Source: Caenorhabditis remanei (taxonomy: Eukaryota; Nematoda; Chromadorea; Rhabditida; Rhabditidae). Taken from it: a stretch of DNA of 64,000 nucleotides. Below, one piece after another: positions 39,714-53,600 of this stretch. The notes beneath the pieces are model-generated. The model did no database searches, was not told the DNA's origin, and was given only the letters and a program-made list of their open reading frames with translations. The position numbers and the translations under genes were made by a program. Within the stretch, counting starts at the first letter, position 1. The number at the start of each line of letters is the position of its first letter. The stretch is from assembly GCF_010183535.1 (NCBI RefSeq), contig NC_071331.1, positions 16,678,001 through 16,742,000 on the forward strand. The letters run 5' to 3'.

Positions 39714-42287
39714 CTTTTATCAGTTTCAGATGTCTTTTTTGACGAATTACGAAGTGAAAAACGGGTCGAACTGAAGTGAAATCAATTTTAAAATGTTTAT
39801 ATTTTGATTCTCATAATTTATATTCCACTCTTCTCATTGAATTTGTTTATCTTTTGATGTGTTTCCCATTCCTTTCCCTCTCCGATAATAATATAAATAC
39901 TAACAATAACTTTTGTGACACATTTCCTCGATTCCCAAACTGTTTGATTAATTGTCGAACGGTTTCGAATAAATACTTGCCACATCATCATCATCTACTA
40001 CCTCAACTACGCAATTTATCGAATGTTCAAAGTAGGTCAATTCGCGAATGATCGCCTCCCAGAAGAAGAAAAAGGAGGGGTGGAAGAAGAAAAAGAAAAA
40101 GAAGAAGAAACTTTCTTCGATTGATGACCGTGTTTTTGAGGTGAACGAAAAGGACAAATGAAGACAATTTATAGTCATGTTCTTCTTCGTTTTTATCCCT
40201 CATTTCGTTTTTGTTTCACAGAAAAAAAACTGGTTGGCAGTTGTTTCTTCACTCCGCAGATTTATGGCTCTGCAAAAAACTTTTTAAACTTTGGCAGATT
40301 TTAATTTTTAATGAATTTCCAAAGTATATTAATTTCACACGCAGTTTTTTATTTCCAACCAAATATTCGAGATTGAGACTGCAAGCAAATCATTTTCAGC
40401 GGTTACGGTAGAAGGAAAAGTACGCAGAGTACGCGACGTGTTGAGATGGTTATGCACCAGAAATTATTTACGCACTTTAAAATGTAAATGATTTCTTTAC
40501 TTTTTTAGAATGTTTTCAACCAATAACATAAACAGTTAAAAGAAAAAAAAGATGTTTAATTTTTTCTGATATAAATAGCTAAATTTAGCAAATAGCTCTG
40601 TTGGACCAGTAGTAGGACAGTAAGCTTTATTCGACTATTGACTATTTCAACAATATTCTAAAAGTTAGAAGCACTTGTGTTAATTGTAAGAATCCTCTGT
40701 ATTTTTGCACTAAAAATGAACGATTCCGAGAAGACACTCTTGAGAGCTTCAGTTTTTCTTCGGATTTGGCGCCAATGCCTATTCATGTATCTGTCTTGTT
40801 CCTCTCACCAAAACTCGGAAAACGAAGCAGCTAACATAAAAAAAAGCGAATTTCGAGTTGTTGAAAAGGAGAAAAATCAAGGATCAAGAATGTGCGAGTT
40901 GCGGTATGGAGCGGCGCGGCGCGGCGGAGGTCTGTGGCGGCCACATATAAATACAGGAAAAGAAAGATATAAAGGGAAGGAAGACAACGAAATCGGTAAG
41001 AGAGAGATCAAAAGGAGGGAGTGGGGGCGACAGCCAAAACGACCTGTCTATGGACAATTTCATGAAAAGAGAGAGAAGTACTGTAGCTAGAGAGACGCAG
41101 GCATAAAAGGTAAGAGGCATTTCGAGTGCGCAGAGAGACACGAGGCATTCAGAGGACAGGTGAGACAGAGACACAAGAGGGAGTCACCTTTCGTTCCTCG
41201 CTATGGACATTCGCTTGAATCGCCGCACACTCCTTATTCCTCTCCGTCTCCGCATCGGGCTTCCTCTTTTCCGCGTCTACAAATTTCAATCATTACCATG
41301 GCGAACTTTTATCTATCCCTTCCTTTTTCCGCTTTCACGTGTTCTGTTATGGGTTATTCCTATGCGGCTTATCTAGTGTTAGAGACCAATTGTTTGCTCT
41401 TTAGACAGTCACTCCGACTCTTTTGCCTACGCGAAACGTGAAGTTTTTAGTTGTGTGTGGTCCCCTGTATTTAAAAAGTAGTCTACCAATCAGTAAAAAT
41501 AAGAAGACTATGTTTCCTGGTCAGTCTTCTTCGAATTTAACTAAGGAACTTCTCAAAATCACTTACCAATTCTGTAAATACTTATAACCTTTCCGTTTGC
41601 TCGTTTACCTTTTCTCTTGTTTTTGGTCCTCTCTTTTCGATACTGTACAGAAACGTTGATAAAAAGGAAAAGAATCTAGAATCGTTCTGTTTCACATGCT
41701 CTCCCATTTTCCCATTTCTCTTTTTGCATTTTATTATTTCAGTTTCTCCGTCTTTGCCTTTTCTCGCCTCCACCTGTACATTTGTGTCCAGAAGGAATGT
41801 AAGATTGTTCTGCAACGAGTGAATCATCGCTGACTCGTTCAGTATTTCCTTAAAAGTATTGAAGTTCACTTTGATCATATCAACTAGGTATTACTTTTTC
41901 CTAGTTTTCAGTTCACCTTTTTTCATCGTTTCGGAATTCATTCCCTCTGTTAAATGTGGTGTCGACAGATAAATAGATGTACATACAAATGTAATCGATT
42001 CGATGTTATCGCTCCCGCCACTCCCTTTCCATCATCATCGTTTGAAAACAATATTGATACACTTTTCACTCTTTTAAGGTCTCTCGTTTTTCATAATTTT
42101 TTCTTGAAGCGTCCCCTCACTATCTTCCTTTTGAATCTGTAGAAATTTCTTCCCGTCTGACCCCCAAACTACTTATTTACCTATCGGTTTTAATCGCAAG
42201 TCTTTCCTCTTCGAACTCTTTTTTCTGTGTCTACCTTCCCCATTTCACAATTTTCAGATGTGCTAAAAGCTCAATCATTAAATATAA
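39714..42287. other. Intergenic region upstream of the KIND-FERM-PDZ gene
   Basis: About 2.6 kb with the 3' UTR of the small membrane gene, a GC-rich patch near 40900-40945 (GGAGCGGCGCGGCGCGG) followed by a TATA-like ATATAAATA at 40945, and pyrimidine-rich sequence. A 5' UTR acceptor (ATTTTCAG at about 42257) precedes the start codon of the downstream gene. No other gene recognised. Confidence 0.5.
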
Positions 42288-45200
42288 ATGCCCGCCCAAG
42301 AAGTTCAAATAAGTATTGCCGAAGTCATTGAGGTATTTTTTATAAACTCAATAACATTCTTCATTGAATGTTATTCCAGGTTCGAGGTTATGGTCTCAAT
42401 GCACCGGAATTATTGTCAGTGGCTGTATCAGCATCAGATCGACTTCCGCCATGTCCGAAGGGGACAGTTTTCGATACAGAAAATGTGTTTCTAAATAGTA
42501 AAGGACAGATAGATGTGAGTATTCTGTATCAATATTCTCGAGGCTATAAATATAGTTTAAAATGCAAAATTTTCAATTTCTAATCTCTGAATTCTGAATT
42601 CTTTAAAATCTGCGTTTCAGATCAAAACAGTTCCAACTTCTCGAGTCGATCGATCATTTGTACCTCCAGAATGGGCAAAAGGAGAAGAAGATCCAATGGC
42701 AGCTGCTGTTTATTGCTTAGGAGCTGTTCTACGAGCAGCCGGAGCTGAAGAAGCTGCTGATGTTGATCTATTTTCACTTGTCAACATTCTAACCGTTGCA
42801 ATGACTGGAACGAGACCGACTGCGCATAGAATGGGTCAAATGGCGAGGTTTGTGATGAACTGTTGTACTTTTGTCAATTCAAGAATTGACTTCAGAAATC
42901 AGTTACGTGGCAGAGATCCAGCATCCATGCTTATGTGTGTCTATGAAGAATTGATGGGAGATGAAGAAACAAATCAGGTAACATTTTTATCGAAAATATT
43001 TTAACGAAAAAACCTTTGAAACGTCAACAGAAATTTTAAAACGCAAAAATCATCACTTCCAGCAATCATTGAAATTATTTAACAGATCGATGTCGGTGAC
43101 CTTGATGATTTGGATGATGATTTCCTTTCAACAAATGGAATGGAACGACACGATTCTGAGATGACGGGTCAAGTTGTTTTTAGTGGAAATAACAACATGA
43201 AAAGAGCTGTTGAATATTTCGAAGATGATAATCGAGATGATGCATTAACATCAACGTCATCTGGAAACAGTACTCAGAAAGAGTCTTCGCCGTTTGCTGA
43301 TTTCGATGAGAATCCACCAGTTCCGTCTCGAGTAAATCAAGTGAATGAATCCAGAAGAGAAGACACTTCTTCGCCTGTTCAATTCCTTGATTCTTCTCTC
43401 GGAGGAATCGGATCCCCGATATCACAAAGTACGAGATTTGATGAGACATTCATCGAAGAATATTCGATTGACTTGGATACTTCTGGAAAGAATACTTCAC
43501 AACCAGGACCTAAATCTCCGTTTGATGACAACTTCACGGATACTTCAGCTTCTACTGTTCCAACTGTTAAAGTGAAAGAGGAAACTCGACCGCATCCGAA
43601 TCCATTCGACGAAGAGGAGGAAGAACACTCACAGTTTGGAGGAGGAACTCTTTCCGGAAGAGATCCTTTCGATGAAGATGTGAGTTTCTGGGTGTTTTTC
43701 GTGACATAAATTTGATGTTTTTTCAGTCTGGAAATTCGAATCGCGAAAAAGTTGATGTCCGAGAGAAGAAATTCCACAAAAAAGAGCAGCTGGTTCATAG
43801 ATTGTCATCATCATCTGAAGAAATTGTCGAAGCATCGATTCATGAAGATGAACCGATTGTGATGGCTCAAATTCCAGAAGAAGAAAAACCGAAACCAAAG
43901 CCAATTCCTGCTTTCGATAATGCATATGATGCAGATTTCGATAATTCTCCACCTCTTCATCACTATTCGGCAGTTCCAATGGAGACTGGTTTATCGCCAT
44001 TAGAAGAAGCTCAAAGAGCACTACGAGCGAATAGAGCAAGGCATAAACCATCAAATGTTTCATTGGCAGAGGATGCTAAATTGGCAGCCAGACAGCGATA
44101 TTCGAATGCGTCCGATTATAATGAGACTAAGAAAATGAAAAAAGATGGAGAGGAAGAACAAGAGGAAATTGATGAGACCGATGAAGTTCCACTTCCAGTT
44201 CCTGCTCCGATCATTCCAGTTTTAAGGCGAGAGCAATCTGAAGAAGAACCGAAATCAGTTCGACCACCACGATATCGAAAATCAAGAGAAATCGAAGAGC
44301 CAGTTGTTGTAGAGAAACCATCAAGATTTGAAGAAGTTGAAGAAGCAGAAGAAAAAGAAGATATTGATGCTCTTTTTGAGAAATATAGAAAGGTTTGTGA
44401 TGATTTGAAAATGTGCCGGAAGCGGTGGAAGCATTTCAATAAATCTAGTTTCCATTTATTTAAAAAATGCAATTTTCATTTTAGACTTCCGGAACGATCG
44501 ATACAAAAGGTCCCACTCCGATTCTCACTGCTGATGAATACAAGGAGCCACAGAAACAAGGTAATGCTGAGATAATAGCGAGAACAATTCAATCGAAAAA
44601 CAAAACGAGCGTCTCTTCATTTCACCCACTTGAATAAAAAACCGCTGTTGCAACGAGCGAAACGCTTTTATTTTCTTGTCACTTTTCATTTTCACCCGAT
44701 CTCTACGCCCATGATTCAAATGCATAAATATCGGTGTGTCGTCAATTGATTACGCCACCGAAAAGCTATCGGTCAGGGCGTGTGGGTGTTGGCCATTTCG
44801 AATGCATTGCGACTTTTAGCGGATGAGAAATTTGAAACCGGCCTCGGTTTGTTGCAGAATCTGCCGGAATAGTAGAAGAAGGAGAAGAAGAAGCACAGAG
44901 CTATTTTAATTCGATTTTGAGCACGCAGTCCGACACCCTCAAACTTGCTCCTTTTTTCCATCTCACGTCCCTTTCCTTCTAACGCCTTCTTTTCTATTTG
45001 CGCAGTGTTTCTGAAAGTTTCCTGACAATTACTTTTCTATTTATTCTTCCAGTGCCTGCTCCTGTCGTCGTCGCCCAAGAATCGCCGATTCTGAAAAGAA
45101 GAAACTCGTTAGTTCCGTCACGTATCAGTGGAAGACAGTCAACGAGAAGAAGTGTAACGAGTGTTAGAAGTATGCGAGGAAAACGAAAGGTTTGTTTTTT

Positions 45201-48200
45201 CTTCTTATTTTTTTTCTTTTAAAAATTTCAATTGTTATAGACTCGTGCGATTCCTGAATTCTTCGATTTGACACGTCATCAGAACATTCGACTTCGTGCT
45301 CCAAGACCGAAGAAGGTAATAATTGTGTGCTTCCTATGTGTAAAGTAGTATTAAACAATTTTCAGAAGCTCTTGAGCCTTCATAGAGTCGAGGACACTGA
45401 AGTGGTTGTAGAGCTCTTGAACGGGCAAAAAGTAGAAGTGATGTGCCGTTCTGACGTCATTTCTCGCGACATATTCTCACTGATTGTTCAGAATATGAAC
45501 ATCAATGAGCACGTTTTCTTCGGTCTTTCATTCCTTCGGGATGGTGAACATTATTTCATCGAAGATCATCAGAGACTTGAAAAGTTCGCACCGTCCGGAT
45601 GGAAGAGTGTTGCCAGAGTCGGTGTCAAAGTACCCTATGTACTACATCTTCGTTTCAAATTTTATCCACAAATTCTTGATTTCATCAAGTAAGTTAATGG
45701 GAGTATCTTTGAATCATAATTAAATTCTTTTTGAGAACTGATGTGACGATGAATGAACTGTATCTACAATGTAGAAGAGATATACTCGAAGAACGAATTC
45801 AACCAAAACGAGATGCTGCATTCGAGCTGGCTGCTCTTGCTCTCCAGGCCGAATTTGGAAATCGTCCCCCGCCAGTGATCACAGATTATTTCGATATTCA
45901 ACACTATCTTCCAAAGAAGTATAGTTCCTTTGAAGATCAAACAAGACTCAAGAACATTCTGGCTGAGTTGCACGGTCATTATGCGGGAACAAGAATATCA
46001 GAAGCAAAGCATAAATACATTCAAATCTGTCAAAGACATCCTGATTTCGGAGCACACATTCATCGCGTATTTCGAACGAAACCAACTTCACTACATGGCT
46101 CTTCTCCATTTGATCCAGATACTGGATCTTCTTTATGGATTGGAATCATGCCACGTGGAATTTCGATTTATGAACAGCAGGTTTGTGTCTTTTTTATTCT
46201 CTTCACTTTTCTCAATTCACTTTTATGTTTTTTAATGATTTATTCACTGGTGGTCTTCTTTTCACACGGGTTTACAGAATCATCATATTCCAAATAAATA
46301 TATGAGCATTGCGAGACAGGTAACAGAACGAGATTTCCCTTTTGTTGGCGAGGAACCTTTGTTGTGAATGTTATTTTCAAACAAAAATCTAAATTGCTTT
46401 TCATTATTTTCCTAATTTCAACTCTAATTTCCCAGTAAAACCAGTATTTTGCAGGGAGGAGCCCGTGAGGTGATCGCAGAGCACATATGGCCACAAACGC
46501 AAACTCTTCAATTTGACAAAAAACGATTTGTGATTGTGGCAGTTGGAACACACGATCAACAAATTGAGAGTACATTCTACACAGACCATCATTCAAAGTA
46601 ATCATTTATCTAGTTTTTTCCGACTATTTTTCCAATATTTATTATTCAGATCCTCCTATTTTGTGCGATTTGCTGCTTCTCAACATCGATGGATGATGAA
46701 AATGCGTCAATGGAAAAGCACTCTTCGTCATGAAAACACAATTTCTTCTATGCCTGATGTTATTGTGGAAGGACAAGCTATTCCACCAGCACCTATTCGT
46801 CGTGAGTTATTCATATTATTCGTTGTGATAGTTCAATGTTGTAATACTGTCGTTTTTGTGTACAGAATCGTTACAAGAGTCTCCGCCATCAACTCCACTG
46901 CTCGACTCTGCTGATAAACTCTTCACCAAATTATCATCAAATCCAGAGAAACCTGCCAGTCGTCCAATTGAAATGCCACCTCCAGCTCCATCGAAGCTTG
47001 CTCAGTATGATACTGTAGATGAAGGAATCGTTTGCGGTTCGTGTTCTTGTTACAACAAAACGTTTCATATTTATAAGAATAGAAATCACCATAATATTCT
47101 ACTAACTAACTTTTTCCCCTTAGATTCACAAGCTGAAAACTTCGAGCGTGTTAGTCCGAGCACTAACGGAAACGTCACTCCGCGTGCCATGCAATTCGAT
47201 GTTCTTCTAACAAAAGACCCAGCCAATGGACTTGGCCTCACTCTTGTCGACGGAAATCTGAATGGCGTTCCAGGAGTTTATGTGAAACTTGTGGCTGATA
47301 ATGGTGCTGGAATGAAAGCAGTGAGTTTTTAATGATTTGAAAATTCAAGGTTTATTCAAATGATAGAAAATATAATCCATCATTCGCATTTCATATGGTG
47401 AAACATGGTGAAAACTAATCATTCTACTGCTAAAATTCTCGTCCTCTTTCATTGCTGGATAGTATGCTAATCGTCGATTGAAAGTGTCTTTGTAAATACC
47501 ATACTGCTCGATTGGATGAAAATGTTGAATTCTTTCTGAACCATATTCATCTCGAATATCTTCTGGATACACATCCATATGGGCTAGGCATTTTGCAAGC
47601 TGAATAATTAATTGATCAAAAATGGCTTCATGACAAAAGAATCTAACCTCCTGATCTTCTTCTGCTCTATGATGATCTGGACATCTATCCGGATCAAGCA
47701 TCACTTCATTGAATGCTTCCATAGTAGGCCGAGATAGAATGTATGATGACCCATCATTGAAACCTCGAGGCTGAAATAATCCAGGTCACCTAATTACGAA
47801 TTCGTGATCATCTTACTGTGAAGAAAGCCCACCGCAGTCCCAAATAATGTTGTTTCGAGGACGTATAATTGGCGAGAAGCGTTCGCATATTATGCATGAG
47901 TGCGTACGTGTCATCGTCGGCTCGGTAGTACCAGTCATATTTTTTGCCGATCTTATCATGAACATATCTGAGAAATATTTTATCTAGTCGATTTTTAAAA
48001 AGGAGATTGAATTACTCACTTAAAAACTCGCCGTATTTTTTCCCATGAGTGATCTCTTGAATTCAAAAGTGGATAGTAGATGTGAGGTATTGAATCGTTC
48101 ATTTTGGAATCAGTGAAAAACAAAAAGTCATCACAGTGTTGAGCCCAAGTCTCCAATATTGTTTTAGCCTGAATATTGTTTGAGGATAAGAATAGAATGA

Positions 48201-50233
48201 TTCTCGATAGATCAAAATGTTTGACTTTTGAAGTTTTTCTAATGGAGAAAGTTTTTTCCATCGAAACATATAGCAAACTATCGAGAAAAAACCGGTACAC
48301 ATTATAAATTCGGACTGATGAACTGGCACTTCGGAGTAGAAAGTGAAGTACTTTCACTCATTAATTTCTAATTAACATAAATCTGTGTGACGTCATCTGT
48401 CCGTAACTCCCGAAACACGGAACAAACAAGTGGATTTTCGCGGAACGTTTTTTTGAAAGAAAATCAATAAGCTTTATTAAAACTTACTCGTGTTTCATGA
48501 CTCGGTGTGGCTGTATGAATTAAACAGAATATCGTTTGAGGGGCAGCTAATGCTAATGAGATCTGTGAAAGAAAAAAGAAGAAAACACCGATCATTGTGA
48601 AGAATGAGTGTGTCTTTTCTCCATAAAAGAAAGAGATTCTCACTGTGCTGCGCATCGATCTTATCTTGAACTTGCAGGGAGTTTGCGTCGGCGACCGGAT
48701 TGTCCAGGTGGGAACGGAATCCATGGAAGGACAAGACCGGCTACATGCTGTTGAGCTGGTTAAGCAGTGCGGAAATCATGTTCCAATGACAATTGCTCGG
48801 CTTGATGGACTCATCAGACATCAGAAAGATGGTGAACAACAAGAATTACAATTAAAATAGCTAAACTTCTTTTTTCAGTATCTGCAGAAATGCTCGCATC
48901 TGCTGCCCGTAAGAAGTCATTCAGCTCCTCCTCAGGAGATCTGCTCAATGCTCCGAAAGGTGGAAGTGGACAATCAAGAACACCACCAGCACCCCGAAGA
49001 GCTGCCAACCGAAGACAGAGAGCAGTCAGTGATTTTGGAGCAATCGGAGATGCATTACCAACTCTTGATGGTGATAATCTGATTAACATCAAAGCGATTT
49101 CGGGACTTCATCTAGATGAATCAGACGAGGAAAAAGGTGAATATCGCTTACCGACGACTTCAATGTATGCTTTCGATCGAGATGACGATTTGCAACAGTC
49201 GATAAAGGTATGTGAAGTCTTTCCAAATTCTTTTTGATCTTTGATTCATTTATTGTTTCTCTACCCGTTTTCAGTATCGGAATTAGTTTTAACATTAGAA
49301 ACTAATGAGTCATTTCGTATGAAAGATTCAGAAAGCAGATATACTTTATTACTTTCATATGAATAACAACTTTTACTAGAAGTTCAAAACACAAAAGTAT
49401 TTCAAAACATTTACAGGAAACCAAAAAACCAGCCCCGGAACCAAAAACCGGAGAACTTCGAAAATATCGATATGCCAGACGATCAAATCTCGAAATCGCC
49501 GAAGAGATTGAAGAAGAGCCGGCTGATTCATCAGATGACGAAGGGCAGATCGATGATTCAAAACGTGTGATTGATGTAAGAACAAAAAACGATTTGAGTA
49601 TAGTTCTTTCAAAAGTCCTTTGTTCAGGTTGAATTGGATCGGAATGAGAATGGATCTCTCGGCGTTCAAATCGCATCACTCGGCGGTCGCGTATGCATCA
49701 AACAGCTGACATCGGAACCAGCTATTTCTCATCCGGACATTCGTGTTGGTGATGTTCTTCTCTACGTAAACGGAATTGCCGTTGAAGGAAAAGTTCATCA
49801 AGAAGTTGTTGCAATGCTGAGAGGAGGAGGAGATCGTGTCGTTCTCGGAGTGCAACGACCACCACCACCATATTCGGATCAAGTTAATCCGTCTTCTGCG
49901 TCTGCTCCCCTCATCTCGGTTATGCTTCAAAAGAAACCAATGGGTACTCTAGGTATGTTGAATCAACATTTTAAAATTAAATATCAGGCACGATTTGCTT
50001 TTATAGGTCTGTCACTTGCTAAAAGAACAATGAGTGACGGTATCTTCATTCGAAATATTGCTCAAGACTCTGCAGCTGCTTACGAAGGAACTCTACGAGT
50101 TGGTGATCGTCTTGTTTCACTGGACGGTGAACCAGTCGATGGATTCACTCCAGCTACAATTCTCGTAAAACTGAAACTGGTGCAAGGACCGGTTCAAATT
50201 ACAGTAACAAGAGATCAGGCTTCAGATCGTTAA
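42288..50233 (+). CDS. KIND-FERM-PDZ scaffold protein (PTPN13/FRMPD2-like, no phosphatase)
   Basis: Large multi-exon gene. Early exons 42288-42332, 42380-42514, 42621-42847 and 42896-42977 encode a KIND domain (a kinase-fold relative without catalysis), with GTVFDTENVFLNSKGQIDIK, FVPPEWAKGE, AAVYCLGAVLRAAG and NILTVAMTGTRPTAHRM. A long acidic, Ser/Pro-rich linker follows (about 43085-45200). The FERM domain spans about 45360-46750, with VVVELLNGQKVEVMCRSD, FFGLSFLRDGEHYFI, ELAALALQAEFG and WIGIMPRGISIYEQQ. Three PDZ domains follow: one split at the 47321/48678 intron (LLTKDPANGLGLTLVDG), one at about 49626-49860 (SLGVQIASLGGRVCI) and one at about 49930-50215 ending ITVTRDQASDR. No tyrosine phosphatase domain follows, so it is closer to FRMPD2 in layout. 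It probably corresponds to C. elegans frm-8 (from memory). Expected at the cell cortex or junctions. Contains a nested antisense gene. Confidence 0.93.
46278..46319 (+). other. 42-base in-frame exon of the KIND-FERM-PDZ gene
   Basis: Between the exon ending ISIYEQQ (about 46180) and the one starting GGAREV (about 46456) lies a short segment flanked by TTTACAG and GTAACAG. It encodes 14 residues, NHHIPNKYMSIARQ, in frame. It fills a loop/strand of the FERM F3 lobe and is short enough to be an alternative cassette. Confidence 0.6.
47345..48595 (-). CDS. Core-1 beta-1,3-galactosyltransferase-like glycosyltransferase (C1GALT family), nested
   Basis: Lies entirely within one intron of the KIND-FERM-PDZ gene, on the opposite strand. 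Exon 1 (48488-48595) starts MIGVFFFFLSQISLALAAP, a signal anchor, followed by IFCLIHTATPSHETR. Exon 2 (high end 48168) gives AKTILETWAQHCDDFLFF. Later exons give YDWYYRADDDTYALMHNMR, with the metal-binding acidic motif DDD, then PRGFNDGSSYILSR and AEEDQELAKCLAHMD, ending YIFYHLNKP. These are hallmarks of the C1GALT (T-synthase) family, type II Golgi enzymes adding beta-1,3-Gal to O-GalNAc. The family is expanded in worms and the stem region here is very short, so the exact substrate is uncertain. All introns join in phase. Confidence 0.87.
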
Positions 50234-50681
50234 TCATGACAATCTTCTTCTTACAACAAACTTCAGAAGTTTGTTATAAAATCTAACTATTTTAAAATAT
50301 TTGTTTTCTATAAAATGTATGTAACTTAATATCAATTAAACTAACACATTATGAATCTATTCCACTCACTCCTCCCCCCAAAATTGATCGTGTCACTCGT
50401 TGCCTTATTCCTCCTTTTTCATGTACCTTTTTTCTTACTGTAGGACACTTACAAAATTACGGAAAACTTTCTGAACCTCCGCTCAAAACTGATTAATTAT
50501 CACTATCGAATTATTGATGACATTTTTCAAACAAATCATTATCCGTTTCTTTTTACTGTTTTCTTTTCGGTGCTCCTTTTGTTATACAAGATTCTGTGAT
50601 AGAAATTTTAAAAAATTATGTGTTGTGACAGATTTTTATGGATTTAATAAATTTTATTCATATATCTGATACAGTGGACAT
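50234..50681. other. Convergent intergenic region
   Basis: About 450 AT-rich bases between the stop of the KIND-FERM-PDZ gene and the stop of the downstream-strand TRPM-like gene. Presumably two 3' UTRs. Nothing else seen. Confidence 0.5.
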
Positions 50682-53600
50682 TTATAAATCCGTAGTTGGT
50701 AGAGGAGTTGGAATGGAACGATCGTCTTCTTCTTCGTCTACATAGGGTAAATTAGCTATAACCTCCATTCTTGACTCGACCATTCTCCGTTCCCTTTCCT
50801 TCTTCTTTTCCTCTTCAAAGAATTGAGTTATTTCATTTTGTGCTTCTGTCAAAATCGTCTCATCAATCTCTTTTTTTGCGTAAGATTGAATGATTTCTTT
50901 CAGTTTTTCCCAGATTTCGTCTGCCTCCATTTTTGACTCGGCCATTATTCGTTCTATTTCCGTATTCTTTTCCTTTTCAAACAATTGAACTATTTTATGT
51001 TGTGCTTCTATCAAAATCGTCTCATCAGCCTCTTTGCTCTCGCAAGATTGAATGATTTCTTTCAGTTTCTCCCAGATTTCGTCTGATGATTTTTTCAGAA
51101 ATTTAACGACTTCGTCTTTATATTTAATACGATTCACAGTTGCACAGGCAGTTCCCCATGGGGATCCTTCAATTTTCTCGACAGTCATCTTCCAAATTGT
51201 ATAGACAAACGAAATGTACTGAGAACCGATCGTTTTGACAGAAGAAGAATCAATCGCTTGGACAAAAGGAGAATTGACATCGTCCGGAACCGTTTCGACA
51301 GATCGACTGCTTCTGATATCATCTGGAAACATGTGACTACAGTATCGTGCGATATTGTGACACGGTGTCATTCTCACCTGTAGCAGCATTTGGCAACGAA
51401 CTTGAAGACGTTGGATGAGCTGTCTGAGTTGGTTTGTGACATCCACATAATAGAATACTGATCAAGACACGAAATGCAACATAAATCCATGAAAATGGCG
51501 GTGGCAAGTACAACTTGGACTCAATTCTGAAAACTAAAATGTACAAAACAAAAGAATTTTCTAAAATTTACTTCGCAAGCTGTTCATATCGAAGATACCC
51601 ATCATAATACCGACTGTTCTCCGACTCATTTTCGTATTCTTTTCTGAAAAATGAACCATAATTCAGTTACTGTGATATGGTATTCCTCTCACGTTAATTG
51701 AGCTGTGAGCAAGTTAATCAGAAGAATTCCAGTCACAAAAATGTAAGCGAACACTAGAAAAGGTATGATAGAACTACGAAAGAGACAACTTGCTTCCGTG
51801 TATTCCATATCGAAAAAGTCCAATACGGTTCTGTTGAAATTGCCACATCCATCTAGTTTTCCAAGTCTATCATTGTCTTGAACTTCTCCAAATATTTCAA
51901 ATTTTCCGATCGAAGTGACTGTGTGGATTATGGTGTTTTCAGAGTTTGTGAATGTTCCTGCAATAAAAAACATTCGTTTACTCTATACTTCTTACTTTAA
52001 CTTACTTGAAATACTGACATAAACTACTGCTAACACAATCCAAAACAACAAAAATGTCAGGGTGAATACAAAAACAGTTTTAAGCTGAAACAAAATATAT
52101 AACTAACTGTAGAAACTACAGTATGCTCACCATCTTTTTGATCATGTGAACGAAGAATCCAACTGAATGAAATGAATATAAGTACCGGATGGATGAGACA
52201 GTTGCAATAATAAAAAGTGAACAATAAAGAAGTTCGAGAAGTATTGGAACGAGCACCCAACCACCGTGCCAAATATTCAGATCTGTTGGTTTCTTCTTAT
52301 GGGCGTTCGAGTAATATCCTAATCGGATGGATTCCAGAATGTATAAGGTAACAACTAATATACTTCTCCAGAATGCGAGTTGGTTGTTCTCAGAATATTT
52401 CACAAGAAGTCTAGCCCAACTCTTTCGTTTTATTTTCAGTTTCGATCGATCATCATTATTCTTTTTAACTGTTTCTTTCTCGCTTACACTGGTCTCGTAG
52501 TTCTGAAATCTAGATGGTTTTATTCTCAGATTTTATAAATACTCACCATATAATCCGTGAATTTGATGGCAGTCATAGTAATTTGAGCGAAGAGAACAGA
52601 TAAAACAAAGGTCAATGGAAATATATCCTTCCATGATCGAGTTTCTAATTTTCCGTAGTCAGCGTAAATTGGGAAACGGCAGAGCATGTAAGCGAATAAG
52701 ATGATGTATGCTGTACGAGAAATCTGCAATTTTGCAATTTCAAACTAAAATGAAAATCTGAACTTGATGTCTAATAATACCACATGCATCCATCGTTTAT
52801 ATTTCATACTGAGTCTCCAATTGAAATATTTTTGATGGGTCTGATCATGAGCCTGATCATGAGTGTTTTCGTTAGAAACTAATGTATTTCCTATATTCTT
52901 TCGAGAGTTGTATCGTTCTTCCATTAGAATATGACACGGTTTTTGAGAGAGAAACTTCTGAAACTTGTTTCATTAATTTTCCTTAAGCATGAGAATGCTT
53001 ACCATTGCTTTTGCTTTGTAAGCAATCGCCATTATCTCTTTACTTTTTTCGAATTTACGATTCAAGTAATCTCGGTAAATGGTTATTCCGTTCTGTTCCG
53101 AGGTTCCTTCATTCGAAAAATTGCATTCTTCTTGGAGAGCAGCACGAGCCTTGTCATTTCCATCATTCTCACTTGAGAACAAATGATTAATTATTTTACA
53201 AGATACTTCCTCCAAGTGTCTGAAATCCACGATTTATCAATGTTTGATTACGGTCACTAACTCTTTCAATTTGAGATATTTATCTTGTTTCAATCCATGT
53301 TTATTCTCGTTTTTCAGTAGCAGTTTATGCATTGAATGAGCAGCAAAACACATAACCAGTACGGTATGCAATGGATATTTACATAATGGCAAGAAATTAG
53401 TGTTTTTATAAGATCTGAATAAATGTTTCTGAAATCAAAAAAAAGGCGAGAAACTTACTTCCCCGCGTCATTCGAAACTTCCTCAAGTGCGTATTTCTGA
53501 CCAAAAAACGCAGCCACAATCATAATGAATGCTTTTTGATCTTTTTTGAATAAAATTTCTAATTTTATGTTGAGTTCCTGCAGAAGAATTTCTCGAATTT

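Noticed and set aside
43379..44063. Long minus-strand frames opposite the KIND-FERM-PDZ gene
   Set aside because: Shadows of the acidic linker exons; the plus-strand frame has domain and splice support.
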